64,000 nt of DNA. Origin: Aspidiotus rigidus (Eukaryota; Arthropoda; Insecta; Hemiptera; Diaspididae). The stretch is taken from the NCBI GenBank assembly GCA_035079385.1, contig JAVHKY010000012.1:5314501-5378500 (forward strand). The letters run 5' to 3'. A program made the position numbers and the translations under genes. The notes below the pieces were generated by a model. That model was not told where the DNA came from. It did not search any database and saw nothing but the letters and a program-made list of their open reading frames with translations. Below are positions 9,559-21,372 of this stretch, piece by piece. Position 1 is the first letter of the stretch. The number at the start of each line of letters is the position of its first letter.

Positions 9559-10662
9559 TTATTTGTCGTCGTCGCCGCCCTTGGTGCAGCTAAAATTGAA
9601 TAATAGAAAAGAAAAAAGAATTCATGTACACATGATAAGTAGATAAGATAAATTTTGGAATATAGAATTCAGATATGTATATTTACCCTCCTAGTCTATA
9701 TCCTCCACTACGGTTACAATAATATTTCTGGAAAAAAAAGAAACAGGAAAAAGTCTCTCGTAAAAGGAGGAAAGAAAAAACTCGTTCCACATTAAGTAAT
9801 GATTTCTAATTGATGACAAGTTATCTAGATAAAAATTTTCAATGTACACCTGTTTCCACCGGGACTTACGATGCTCTAAATCATTCATAACATAACAAAA
9901 AATATTTTTCCTGCTTCACTGTATCTACAATGTGTACGCACTTCAAAACTTCGTACATCCAAGGACTAGAAAATTGAAGCATTTACCTTCTTCGGTCGTT
10001 TTTCCATCGTTGCCTCAGAAAAAGAGTTAAATCAAGTTTATTATTCGTCTCCGTTCACTTACCGATACCTCACGTAATAATACAGCTTAACGTCAAGTTC
10101 AATGACTATGTATGACAATAGCGATAGAACTCTGATGATACTAGATAGTGACATTTCTCAATCTAGTAAGTCTGTTGAGGTATTCTTTCGAATACTGTGA
10201 AGGAGAATTCTTTCAAGTTATTCTTCGAGGACTATACGTGACCTTCACTTCTTCCCTCAGGTTTAAATTCTCATGCATAGGAAACATTCTTAGACACTTG
10301 AGTAATGTTATATTATTGAAAAATTTTGTTAAAATTTGTGGTTTTTAGGTTCTTGTCAGGGTTGTCATATTTTCTTGTTTTTCAGCGTACAAAATTAGAT
10401 ACTCACCGAGTTAGTAGGGACGTAAAGATTTCAGCGGATCAAGCAATGAGGTCCATTTTTCAGGTTTTGAAATTAGTAGAGAATTAGATAGAAATAAGAG
10501 ACGCCATGAAACATTTTGAAAAAAGTCGATGTAGAAATTTGTCAAGGTGATAAATGCGCATCAATGATTACGCGACACTTACGTATCACCACTCTGTCCA
10601 TTGACGGTCATCACCACCATCATGACCATCCACAATCCTATGTAAATCCCAACTTTCAACAT
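9559..10662 (-). CDS. Small secreted peptide gene, four coding exons
   Basis: I reconstruct a spliced minus-strand gene. Exon one starts after the acceptor ttctgacag at 10681, has its ATG at 10662-10660 and ends at 10583 before GTAAGT. Its first 20 residues, MLKVGIYIGLWMVMMVVMTV, are a clear signal peptide, followed by NGQSGD. The next exon is 9987-10013, then 9687-9707, then 9559-9589, which ends GGCTKGGDDDK and TAA. The phases agree through all three junctions and give about 52 residues. The last acceptor has a very strong pyrimidine tract. For the third exon a better-placed acceptor at 9727 would add KYYCN plus RS and a second cysteine, but then exon phase fits only if exon two is read in another frame. 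The mature peptide is short, basic then acidic. I do not recognise the family. An upstream non-coding exon beyond 10681 is likely. Confidence 0.6.
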
Positions 10663-10779
10663 CTTTGTGAATCAAAGGTCCCTGTCAGAAAATAAATGAT
10701 CGAAGATATTTTATACAGGAGAAATAGTACCATAGAAGTCTTTTGTTGAGGATTTTTTGGAATAATTTGCCAAGGACAC

Positions 10780-11760
10780 TGGAGAGGGCTATGGGTAGTA
10801 TGAGGCAGGGAGTAGGGGTCTACGTCGGATTTTAGTGCGGGGAGGATTAACTGTTTTCCAAAAATTTGGGTATGTGTTTTTTGTGAAGATGAAGTCGAAT
10901 AAGAAGAGGAGAAGTTATGAGATTGAGTTTGGGAAAAGATTTCCGATCATGGCCGAGTGTATGTTGTCAAATCCAGGGGAAGCGGTTCTCAAATTTTTGT
11001 TTGTCGCAGTCTCGAGTTCAAATTCAGAAATAGGGAGGTTGTATGAAAGGGGTTCAGTTGGGTGACTCAAATGATATATCGAATTTTCCTTACTGGAGTT
11101 TATAGCTTAGAAATTCGGAATCGTGATTTACGTTCGAGGATGCGGATATTGTTTAGTTCGTAATTTGGAGACAATAAGAGAATTTGAGGTAAATGTGTTG
11201 TTTATTTTTAGTTGTGTGCTAAAACGGAAGAAACCATTGCCTGTGAGTTTCTCAATATCTCTCCACAGAGTAGAGATAGTTACAGGGTGGTTCAATCTCG
11301 CAACACATGACCTCCAGGATTGTTTCTGAACGGACTAGAGTTCTTGCTTTACCGCGGGTTTTTTTGTAAAGTAGGTATCAAATCAGTTCGAGCGCGGGCA
11401 GAGTGAAATACTGTACAGGGCTTTTATGCGAGTTTTGATGGCTTGTCAAATTTCGTCCGACTACCAAGGGATTTGATTTAGTTTCTTTTTTCCTGAAGAG
11501 TGTGGTATGGAAGATTCTGTGGCATCAGTTATGAACTTGGTCAAGGTTTCTAGGTCTATGGAGGGGTTGGAGGTGTCTGGAAATGATGAAGTATTTGAAG
11601 TGGGCCCAGTTGGCTTTGTTGATGAGCCAGCGATGAAGGTAGAGAAATTGTCATACGATGTAGCGTTTGCGATTGGATAAGAATTGGAAAGTGGTCGCTA
11701 TCACATAGGTCGGGGTGGATAGACGAAGTGAGTTTGAGAGAGAGGGGGGAGTAGGAGAAA
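10780..11760 (-). pseudogene. Decayed RNase H-type non-LTR retrotransposon, EN end to RT start
   Basis: Read on the minus strand, this matches the family seen at 58.5-61.2 kb. From 11760 downward one finds the end of an endonuclease domain (LCDSDHFPILI), a linker with PWWSDE and SIKTR-like residues, a stretch like LNHPVTISTLWRDIEKLTG, and at about 11060-10830 the first reverse transcriptase blocks (EPLSYNLPISE, ASPGFDNIHSAMI, FTKNTYPNFWKTV). Stops and frameshifts break it throughout. The G-rich plus strand here is simply its complement. It lies just upstream of the secreted-peptide gene. Confidence 0.8.
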
Positions 11761-11899
11761 CAGAGGTAGGGCTAAAAGGGATCTAGCAGCAGAATTGAAG
11801 TAAGTAGTTGATATCGTTTGTTTTCATTCTTTCAATGATGTGCGAATTGACTTAACGTTTCAAACGCGTCGCCATTTTGCAAAAAACTTGTTATAATAA

Positions 11900-14770
11900 G
11901 GAACGTGTTCTACGGAGGGAGGAGGTGTCTTTTTAAAAGTTGTTGCGTCCCGCCGTTCGACATCAGCCATCCAGCAAAAACCGATCTAGAGAGCTGGACT
12001 TGGAAAAATTCAAATATTGATATGATAGGAGGGAGATTTGAGGATAATTTCAACTGTCAAAGGGATTTAACTTGGAAGAATATTAACAAAATCGAGCTAT
12101 ACACGACAGAAAGGGGGACTTGAAAAATTTTCAACTACTGAAGGCGTTCGACCTCGGAAAATTTGAACCATAATTTGGACTATGAGCTACATTATATCGT
12201 AGAAGGGAGAAGTGAAAAATTGCAACGATCAAAGGTGTTGTACGTGAAAAGATTTCGACGACTTCAAACCATACAAGATAGAAGAAGAACTTGGAAATTT
12301 TCCACTGTGGATAATATTGGACGTCGAAAAATTGCAACGATCAGATTTGAAAATTTTGGCGTCCCGCTGTTCAGCAAAACTGATCTACCCTGATAAAAGG
12401 AATTGATCTTGGAGAAATGTCGAATGTCGAGCGATATTATATTATGATAGGTAGGAAACTTCGACAAATTTCCACTTACAAGCTACTTAGGTAATAGAAA
12501 AATTTCTACCATTGCAAAAGTTGAACCAGGAAAAGTTTTTTGATACCGAACGATATATGACAGGTCGCGAACTTTGAAACCATCAAAGGAGTTGACTTCG
12601 GAAAAATTTCAAATTTCCAGCTACATTTTTGATAGGAAACGGACTTGAGAAAATTTCAACCATCAAAGAAGTTGAACTAGGAAAAATTGCAAACATCGAC
12701 GGATACATGAAGAATCGCAAATTTTGATCTTGAAAAAATTTCGAATATCGAGCGATACAATATTATCTTAGGTAGGAAACTTCGACAAATTTGGACTTCC
12801 AAGGTACTTAGGTAATATAATAGGTCCAGGACATAGAAAAATTTCTACAATCAAAGGAGTTAAACTAGGAAAAATTTGAGCAATGCGTGACAAGTCGCGA
12901 ATTTTGAAAATTTCAACCATCAAAGGAGTTGAACTTGAAAAAATCACAAAGATTGAGTTATAAATGACAGGACGGTGACTTTGCGAAATTTCGAAATTCG
13001 GGCGATAAGGAACCTATAAAAAATCTCATCCATCAAAGAAGTTGAAATCGGAAAAATTGCGAATATCGAGCGATACATGACAAATCGCGAATTTTGAAAA
13101 ATTTCAACCATTAAAAAATTGAACTTGAAAAAATCTAGAAGATTGAGATATAAATGACAGAACGGCCACTTTGAAAAATTTCGAAATTTGAGCGATGAAG
13201 GAACCTTTGAAAAATCTCAACTGTGTTGACCTAGGAAAAATTTCGAATTTCGAGTAATATTTCTTAGGAAACGGATTTCGAAAAATTTCAACCATCAAAG
13301 AAGTTGAAATAGGAAAAATTTCAGATATCGAGCGACACGTGACAAGTCGCGAATATTGAAAAATTTCGAAACTTGAGTGATAGAAGAACATTTGAAAAAT
13401 CTCAACTGTGTTGACCTGGGAAAAATTTCGAATTTCGACCTATATTAGTTAGGAAACGGACTTCGAAAAATTTCAACCATCAAAGAAGTTGAAATAGGAA
13501 AAATTTCAGATATCGAGTTTGTTGGGAAGCGGACTTGAAAAAATTTCAACCATCGAAGAAGTTGAACTAGGAAAAATTGCAAACACCGAGCAATACCTGA
13601 AAAATCGCGAATTTCGAAAAATTTCAACCATTAAAGGAATTGAACTTGAAAAAATCTAGAAGATTGAGATATAAATGACAGAACGGCCACTTTGAAAAAT
13701 TTCGAAATTCGTCCGACTTAAGAACGTTTGAAAAATCTCAACCATCAAAGGAGTTCAATCAGGAAAAATTTCAAATCGATGGGAAGCGGACTCGAAAAAA
13801 TTTCAACCATCGAAGGAGTTGACTTTGGAAAAATTTCGAATTTCGAGCTACATTTTTGATGGGAACCGGACTTGGAAAAATTTCAACCATCGACGAAGTT
13901 GAAATCGGAAAAATTGCGAATATCGAGCAATACATGACAAATCGCGAATTTCGAAAAATTTCAACCATCAAAGGAATTGAACTTGATAAAATCTAGAAGA
14001 TTGAGATATAAATGACAGAACGGCCACTTTGAAAAATTTCGAAATTCGTCCGATTTAAGAACGTTTGAAGAATCTCAACCATCAAAGGAGTTCAATCAAG
14101 AAAAATTTTGAAATTCGAGCGATGAAGGAACCTTTGAAAAATCTCAACTACCAAAGGAGTTGACCAACGAAAAAATTTCAAATTTCGAGCTACATTTGTG
14201 AGGTAACGGACTTCAAAAAATTTCAACCATCAAAGAAGTTAAAATAGGAAAAATTTCAGATATCGAGCGACACATGATAAATCGCGAATTTTGAAAAATT
14301 TTGAATTCCGAGTTATATTCAATAGGAGGAAACTCTTGAAAAATCTCAACTATCGAAGGAGTTGACTTGTAAAAATTTGAAATATCGAACCACAATGACT
14401 AGAGAGGGCTTTGACAAATTTCTGAGTTTCTAGCTAAATTTGATGAAAGGCGGATTAGAATAAATTTCAATCATCAAAAGAATTGGACCTGAAAAAAGTT
14501 TTGAATCTCGAGCAATTTCAAGATAGGTAGGAAATTTAGGAAGAAATCGACTTTCGAGTTGGAAAAGGACACAGGAAAATTTCAACCTTTAAAGGAGTTG
14601 GACTTTGAAAAATTTTAGATGTCGAGCTATGCATGACACCAGAAGAAGAACTTTAAAACATTTCGAATTTCTAGCAGTACTTTATAGGAGGCGGACTTGA
14701 AAAAATTTCAATCATCGAAGGAGTAGGACATCATGGAAAAATTGGGAATATCGAGTAATTTTACGATAGG
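11900..14770. repeat. Degenerate long satellite array, copy 2
   Basis: This is the longest satellite block. Phrases ttgaaaaatttcaaccatca, aaggagttgaactaggaaaa, atttcgaatatcgagc and gatacatgacaaatcgcgaa recur dozens of times with drift. It begins with a boundary box (cgccgttcgacatcagccatcc near 11945). The right part parallels 1-1125. Repeated minus-strand peptides such as SMVEIFRNP come from the repeat and are not genes. Confidence 0.88.
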
Positions 14771-15717
14771 TAGCTCGAAAACAATTTCGTCCATCAAAAA
14801 AGTTGGACTGGGAAAAGTAGCCAGGAGTTGCACACATTTTTTTATAGTATAAGCGTAGTCGACGACTGACATGGGAGATAATTTTATACGTTTTGAAATA
14901 CGTATTTTCGAGTGAACGCAATTCTTTTCCCTTTCATATAAGGGAGAGAAATTGAAGACACGAAAAGAAAAAAGAAACCGAGTATGAATACTTTAAATAG
15001 ATTGACTTACCTCTTGAAAAAATGATACAATTTCAATGATATTGTTTAAAAATATGCGTAGTCTAAAATACGTGCGATAGAAACGCGCTGTAAACTATTA
15101 ATAATTTGGATTACTTCTCTGGTCGATGAAATCAACGATGAAAGCCGCTATTATTTACCAAAAAACGCAAATCGAACAAATGTATCAAATAGATTCGTCC
15201 TGAATATGAGTACCTAGATGAAGTAAACAATATATTTAGTCTTCGCTACAACAACGATTTCGTGAATCGCACGTAGAACGAAAAGTTGAATTAAATAAAG
15301 TTTTTTTCCTCAGGTTTAAAATACCAAAGTACGATACTGTAGGGTACAGCTAAAAAGCTATGCTCAGTGGGCAACTCGGAAATGCGCATTCAACCTCAAA
15401 TATATCTTAGCATCCATAATTTTATTACAAAAAAAATTGAACGTATGTGGAAGGGTGTAACAGTTTGAAAATTAGACCCTGTATCAAAATTACGAGACGA
15501 GAGAGAGAGAGAGAGAGAGAGAAGAATAATATGTGCGCAAACATGTTGACCAGGTTAACTTCGATTGATCCCTCATTCCGACCAAAAATGAACTCGAAAT
15601 AGGCGTCCGTCGAGGTGCGATTTTCCATTTTCTTGATCCACCGCGAACTATGAACTCGTAATTTACTTTTGAGCGTCGAAAGGAAAGAAAATACCTACCG
15701 ATCGAAGCAGCGTCTAC
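14771..15717. other. Unique tail of segmental duplication, copy 2 (MITE-free)
   Basis: This aligns to 1126-1912 along its length and ends at gcagcgtctacagaagaaat, the unoccupied version of the site where the other copy carries the hAT-type MITE. It contains a (GA)n run at 15499-15522 that is absent from the first copy. No gene is convincing. Confidence 0.75.
15499..15522. repeat. (GA)12 microsatellite
   Basis: Perfect GA dinucleotide run. Confidence 0.95.
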
Positions 15718-16061
15718 AGAAGAAATTTTAGTCCTTATAAAACGCCGCGAATCAAATGGTCTACTTTTAAGCAGGGAAAAGCGGAGAAACAATCATAAAC
15801 GCAGCATTACGAAGCGTTCACGATCATATAAATCGCTTTTCACAACCACCGAAAAAAAGAGAGTGCGAAGATAAGTATTGATTTTTCAATTTCATCAAGA
15901 CAGTGGAGCTCACGTCATTAATATCCCGACTCATTCAGCAGCCGTTCAATTATGCCTCTGCGTTTATTCCAATTTAGTCCGGTCAATAAAGAATTTTTAT
16001 GGAAGGTTTTTTTTTTTGTAATGTGCTCAGGATATTCCTGATTAAAATACCGATGAGTCCT
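15718..16061. other. No recognised feature
   Basis: AT-rich spacer between the duplication and a dispersed repeat. I see nothing in it beyond short T runs. Confidence 0.5.
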
Positions 16062-16308
16062 CCGCGCTCCGCCCCCCCCCCGTAAAGTCCCCACGCGCCC
16101 CCCTCTACCCCCAAAATTTAGTTTTTCCTAATTTTCTCGAAAACTAAGCATTCTAGAGAAAACAGTTTCAAACAAAACTTGTTCCTCGTAAAATTTCCTA
16201 CAAAATTCACTATTCATCTGTTACCTTACGTTCATTGGTTGGTCTGAAAATTTCCATTCAAGTACCTCATTTTGTTCTTACAAGCCATTTTTTACTTTAT
16301 ACCGGATT
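16062..16308 (+). repeat. Dispersed 250-bp repeat, interrupted by the Jockey insertion
   Basis: C-rich start (ctccgccccccccc) followed by aattttctcgaaaactaagc, aaatttcctacaaaattcac and ttcattggttggtctgaaaa. The same sequence is present in reverse at 21121-21372, and diverged relatives lie at 63.4-63.7 kb. It ends here at ataccggatt, where the retrotransposon has inserted. Confidence 0.85.
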
Positions 16309-19127
16309 GGCGAGGATTTTGACACGTTGTTGCGGCATCATGATCGAGGTGCTTTGCGCTTCGGACTGGGAGTACCTTCGCATTCCTCTAGGTCTTCCTC
16401 AACGTTGGCATGAACTAAATTACTTCACATCCACTAACGCGATAGACATCGCGTTAATCTCGGAAACCCACCTGGTGTCACATCGACATTTTCGGAAAAT
16501 CCCAGGATTCTCGACGTACTGCTGTCATCACCCAAGCGGCACCGCACGCGGTGGCAGCTTAGTACTAGTCAAAAACAGCATTGATCACCACGACCTCGGT
16601 GCCTACTCAACAGCAGGAATACAAGCCTCAGTTGTCACGGTCAAATTAAGAAACTCACTAGTCAACGTTGGTAGTATCTACTGCCCGCCCGGCATACAGC
16701 TAAACGAAGTACACTTCAGTACATTCTTCAATACGCTTGGTGAGCGTTGGGTCGTTGGCGCCGACTTCAACGCCAAACATCTCGCATGGGGCTCACGCTT
16801 AACTTCTCCTCGTGGTAAAGCGCTCTACTCTGCCATCTGCAGTCGCAAATGCAACGCCATACCGCCAAATAAACCCACACATTGGCCAACCGATGTCAAT
16901 AAAAGACCCGATATTATTGACTTCTTCATCTCGCGTAACTTCTCGAGTAATTACACTAGCATTGACTGCCTTGAAGAGCTGTCCGGTAATCATCTCCCGA
17001 TAGTTCTCTCTATCTCTAGCTCGATAGAGAAAATCAAAATCGCACCCAGACTTACCAACAGAACTACCAACTGGACTACGTATCGCGAAAACTTGGATGC
17101 TCTACTACCCAGGAGCGAAAAAATTTACTCTAAAAGCCAGCTCAACGAAGCAGCAGAACAATTCGCCACCAACCTCTCAACCGCGGCAAAATCGACGACT
17201 CGCTACCGTGAATACATTCCAAAATCTCAATCCTACCCTATCGCGATCAGGCAACTGGTCAAATTACGTAGGAGGCTGAGACGCAAATGGATAAGAACAA
17301 GGAACCCAGCTGACAAGACTGCCTTCAATCGAGTGAACAAAAAGGTCAAAGAAGAGCTAAAAACCCACAATGAGGACTCGTTCCAGAGTTATCTGCTATC
17401 ACTATCTCCTACTAAGGATACTGACTACTCTCTGTGGAAGGCCACCAAGCGAATAGGAAGACCCGCTAACGAGATCCCTCCACTGAAAGAGACAAAGGGG
17501 AGTGGGCCAGGAACAACTCCAGCAAAGCCAAAATACTCGCCGAGTATCTGGAAAAGACCTTTGAGCCGAATGACATTGAATCAGACGTCACTCCAAATGC
17601 TGACGTCGGCAGCTCAGGAATGATTAAAAACACCTCACCGTTGGAGGTGGCCAAGGAAATTGACCACCTCAACCCCAAGAAATCGTCAGGACCTGATGAA
17701 ATCAACGTGGACATGCTGAAAACCCTCTCTAAGAAAGGCATAGCGTATCTCACAAAGCTGATCAACAAAGCGTTCTACTTAAAGTTCGTCCCAGCAGCTT
17801 GGAAACGAGCAAACGTGATCTGCATCCTCAAACCGGGCAAACCACCGGATGAAGTCACATCTTACCGACCGATCTCTCTATTACCCATCATAGCCAAAAT
17901 CTTCGAGCGGATTCTCCTAACGCGCCTCAAAGAACAAATCGCTCAGCAATAATCTCTCCCCGACATACAATACGGTTTTCGCAAAAAACACAGCACCATT
18001 GAACAGGTCCATCGGCTGGCCAACTACGTATCTCAAGCACTGGAAAACAAAGAGTTCAGCCCGGCAGTTTTCCTAGACGTTTCGAGAGCCTTTGACCGGG
18101 TCTGGCACGAAGGACTCGTACACAAACTTGGCGAAATACTCCCACCTGCCTATTGCGCGCTCATTAAGGAGTACCTAAAGGAAAGGTACTTCCGTGTCAA
18201 AATCGGATCTGACTATTCCAACTACACTCCGATTAAAGCCGGAGTGCCGCAGGGAAGTGTCATCGGCCCCACTCTGTACCTGCTATACACGCACGACATA
18301 CCTCATGATACAAACACCTTTCTCGCGCTATTTGCCGACGACACCGTTGTCTCCGCCCGACATGCTGACTACAACACGGCAGTCGACCAAGTACAAAACA
18401 TGTTAAACCGCATCCACACATGGACACGAAAGTGGAAAATAGCCGTCAACGACTCCAAATCTGTGCGCGTCGATTTTGCACTGCGCACCCACAGCTTTAC
18501 CCCATCTACCTGGGATGGCCATCAAATCCCAATGGCAAACGCAGCTAGATACCTCGGGCTACATCTTGACGCTAAACTCAACTGGGCCGAACACGTCAAA
18601 CAGAAACGTGATTTCCTAAACATTAAGTTTAGGAAGCACTACTGGCTCATTGGGCGCCACTCCAAGCTATCCTTGGACAACAAGCGCCTAATTTACCTAG
18701 CTGTCTTCAAACCATCCTGGACCTACGGACTGCCAGTTTGGGGCACCACGAAAACTTGCCATCGTAATACGATTCAACGTTTTCAAAATAAAGTCCTGCG
18801 TACTATTACCTCAGCCCCCTGGTTCATCACGAACAACCAACTACACAACGACCTGGCGATGGAAACGGTCGATCAAACCTACCAGCGACACGTGGAGAGC
18901 TACATCGACAGACTCCACGAACATCCGAACCTCACAGCCATCCAGCTGCTTGATACCACGAGCAACACGCGGAGGCTTCGAAGGCAACAAGTCTTTGACT
19001 CCTAATCGCGTTGTGCATATTACCCGTTATTGTACCTTAGGTGTAAAATTTGTGTAAATAGCCATAGCTAGTACTCAAAATAAATACAATAAATAAAAAA
19101 AAAAATAAAAAAAAAAAATACCGGATT
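16299..19127 (+). mobile_element. 5'-truncated Jockey-type non-LTR retrotransposon with TSD
   Basis: The element occupies about 16309-19117. It is bounded by the 10-bp direct repeat ataccggatt at 16299-16308 and 19118-19127, and its 3' end is an A-rich tail (from about 19078). The dispersed repeat it interrupted is intact at 21121-21372, where accggatt runs on without insertion. ORF1 and the first part of the endonuclease are missing, so this is a truncated copy made by target-primed reverse transcription. The 3' UTR is only about 100 bp. Confidence 0.92.
16330..19005 (+). pseudogene. Endonuclease-reverse transcriptase of Jockey-type element
   Basis: The protein has an apurinic-like endonuclease domain at about 16390-17030: DIALISETHL, GGSLVLVKNS, GSIYCPPG, VVGADFNAKHLAWGS and a final SGNHLPIVLSI. 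The first WNxNG block is lost. A frameshift near 17490 separates it from the reverse transcriptase at 17640-18600: SSGPDEINVDMLK, SYRPISLLPIIAKIFERIL, YGFRKKHSTIEQV, FLDVSRAFDRVWHEGL, GVPQGSVIGPTLY and the catalytic FADDTVV. A TAA at 17950-17952 interrupts block four. The C terminus (ending RRLRRQQVFDS) has no RNase H, which fits the Jockey clade. An ATG at 16235 that seems to start the frame lies in flanking DNA. Two lesions plus truncation mean it is dead, yet it is the least decayed coding element here. Confidence 0.92.
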
Positions 19128-19479
19128 AAATTGATGTTTTAAAAAGAAACCTTTTAGGTAAAAGTTGTTCGTCGTAATTTTTCTTACAATAATCAAACCA
19201 AATATTTTAAAAAATTCAAAATAATCATTCTAGAGCTCTCATTGTTCCGCGTTGACACAGTAATAAACGTGAATGTACTGAACAAAGATTCCGAGAAGTG
19301 AACTCGAATGTAGGCGAGAATTCCCTGTGAATCAGTGCCTGTAAGTTCAACACTGTACACTCGGTTTACTCGTTGGTTCCGCGATCACACGATCTCTAGT
19401 ATTGGGATATTTGTGGATGATTCCTGGTTTGAAGTTACAATTTGGGTGATGAAACTGCCTCCAACTTACTCGACACCTA
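19128..19479. other. Flank of Jockey insertion, no gene
   Basis: This continues the interrupted dispersed repeat for a short distance (shared gtaatttttc), then AT-rich sequence. No feature recognised. Confidence 0.4.
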
Positions 19480-19745
19480 CCAAACGTCCTCTCTCAGGAT
19501 TACCTTGGGAGCTTATCGTGCAACTCCAAACTTAGCCTATGCGCACAGCCCTTAGAACCTCCCCACCACTTTCAAAGACTGCTCCAACTTTTTATCCTCT
19601 GTCTTCCAATTTCCACAACTTCCAACTAACAAACGAATCCTTCTCCTTCACAACATCCAACTACCCACCAAACATATTCGTCTCCGATTCAATCCACTGC
19701 AACCTCTACATTTGACTTTCCCCTCCTTAGGCTCCCTCGTAATCT
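19480..19745 (+). pseudogene. Retrotransposon scrap: region between RT and RNase H
   Basis: ccttgggagcttatcgtgca, ccaaacttagcctatg and ccaactttttatcctctgt match 60035-60170 of the better copy closely. No frame is kept. It was separated from the scrap at 20400-20850 by later insertion or rearrangement of unrelated sequence. Confidence 0.85.
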
Positions 19746-20399
19746 AAAATACGTTTCGACCTCTTAGAAAGCCTTAAGTCCGACAAAATTGTTTATACTT
19801 TACATATCAGGAAACTGGGGGTATATTAAACAGCACATTAAAATAAATGATTTGCGCAATAAGTTGAGGAGCAATAAAAGACCATGTGCGAGCATTAAAA
19901 ATGAAGTGATTCAACTGTTGGTCAATGAACAATAGAATGATGTGGATGAGCAATGACGTCAACAGTAACTAGGCTCATGATAATTATTTCACACTGAACG
20001 ATAAGTTTTTCCTGTACAAACAATAACTTATATACAATCCTGAACATACGTAAATTGATTTGAGGACTGAGATGGAACAAGTGCATCTAGGTCCAAATGA
20101 GTTCTGCGAGTATTCTTATCAGTCGGTGTCATGAAGCTTAGGTACAAATACGTATTCTTGTATCTATCGATTTACAGCATCTGGATCGTAACCGTACCCA
20201 ACAACGTCGAGGAAAAATCTTCGTGCATGTGCCCTTCATTTACCTAGCAGGTTTTTCGGAAATACATTCTTAGTTTACAAATACATCAAAAATTTGTCGC
20301 CGTGCCCGAGGCGAGGTGGTGAAACAGATTTTGTTGGGGCGGAAAATTTTTATTGTTCATTTCCTCTTTTCTACCGGGCCGAAAAATGGGTACCTTCAA

Positions 20400-20850
20400 G
20401 AATATCCTCATTACACACTTTGCCTCTCCAGCGGGTCTAAAACATCCAATAAAGCAGCCTACGTAATACTCGGTCGACTGGGAAATAGTTTTGCAACGCA
20501 TCCGCAACATGTTCCATATTTACAGCCAAACCTATGAGCCTATTCACCTACCTCACCCACCTCCTCCAATTACCCCCGAACGGCAAATTCCCTCTTCTTA
20601 CCGACCCTTTTTCTCTTTTCATTACACTCCCTAACAGACTCATACAACTCTAACCCAATCATGCAACGCATCCCTCTCACATTTGACAATCTAGACTCAA
20701 TTGGCACGCAAATAATTTTCTAATGGATCCCCAGGCACGTTGACCTCTTCGAACATGACGCTATTGATCAAGCCACCAAACAAGCAACCTTCTTCCCCGA
20801 ACAACTGATGATTTCACTGTCCTATCTCTAGACTATAAAAATCTTTTCAT
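20400..20850 (+). pseudogene. Retrotransposon scrap: RNase H domain
   Basis: cactttgcctctccagcggg then aaaacatccaataaagcagc match the first RNase H block (TDGSKTSTKAAYA) at 60415-60470. Later aattacccccgaacggcaa, taatggatccccaggcacg and gatcaagccaccaaacaagc match the remaining RNase H blocks to about 60785. The frame is broken. Same family as 58.5-61.5 kb. Confidence 0.85.
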
Positions 20851-21120
20851 TCAGTAATTATTTGAGGGGGTGGGGAATGTTTTGTATCCATAATGATGCG
20901 TGTAACTATTTTTGATTACATAAGAAATTCTTGAACCGAGAATATGATTTTTTGAAATACTATACAAATAGCTTACGTGTACAAAAAATTCGCCATTTTT
21001 TAACCAACCAATAGATGTACAAAATCACCTCAAGTTAGTACTCAGGAAGTTTTCTTCAGATAAATTATTTTCTTAATTTTGGGAAAAATTACAAGAAATG
21101 CAAAAATTGAATCAAAACTG
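20851..21120. other. No recognised feature
   Basis: AT-rich sequence flanking the dispersed repeat; part may be the repeat's diverged continuation. Confidence 0.4.
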
Positions 21121-21372
21121 TTACTACAATCCGGTATAACGTGAAAAGTGGCTCGTAAGAACAAAATGAGGTAATTAAATGGCGATTTTCAGACCAACCA
21201 ATGAACGTAAGGTAACAGATGAATAGTGAATTTTGTAGGAAATTTTACGAGGAACAACTTTTGTTTGAAACTTTTTTCTCTAGAATGTTTAGTTTTCGAG
21301 AAAATTGCGGAAAACTGAATTTTGGGTGTGAAGCGGGACCGCCGGGGGACTTTGCCGGGGGCGGAGCGAACC
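21121..21372 (-). repeat. Dispersed 250-bp repeat, uninterrupted copy
   Basis: Reverse complement of 16062-16308. Here the sequence passes straight through aatccggtataac, i.e. the site that is occupied by the Jockey-type element in the other copy. The GC-rich end (gccgggggcggagcgaaccc) abuts a satellite block. Confidence 0.88.

Noticed and set aside
10835..11329. Plus-strand frames of 68-76 codons
   Set aside because: Antisense of a decayed retrotransposon on the minus strand.
13104..14395. Several minus-strand frames with repeated MVEIF-type peptides
   Set aside because: Products of the long degenerate satellite.
16235..16308. N-terminal extension of the Jockey endonuclease frame
   Set aside because: Lies in the host repeat outside the target-site duplication; the element begins at about 16309.
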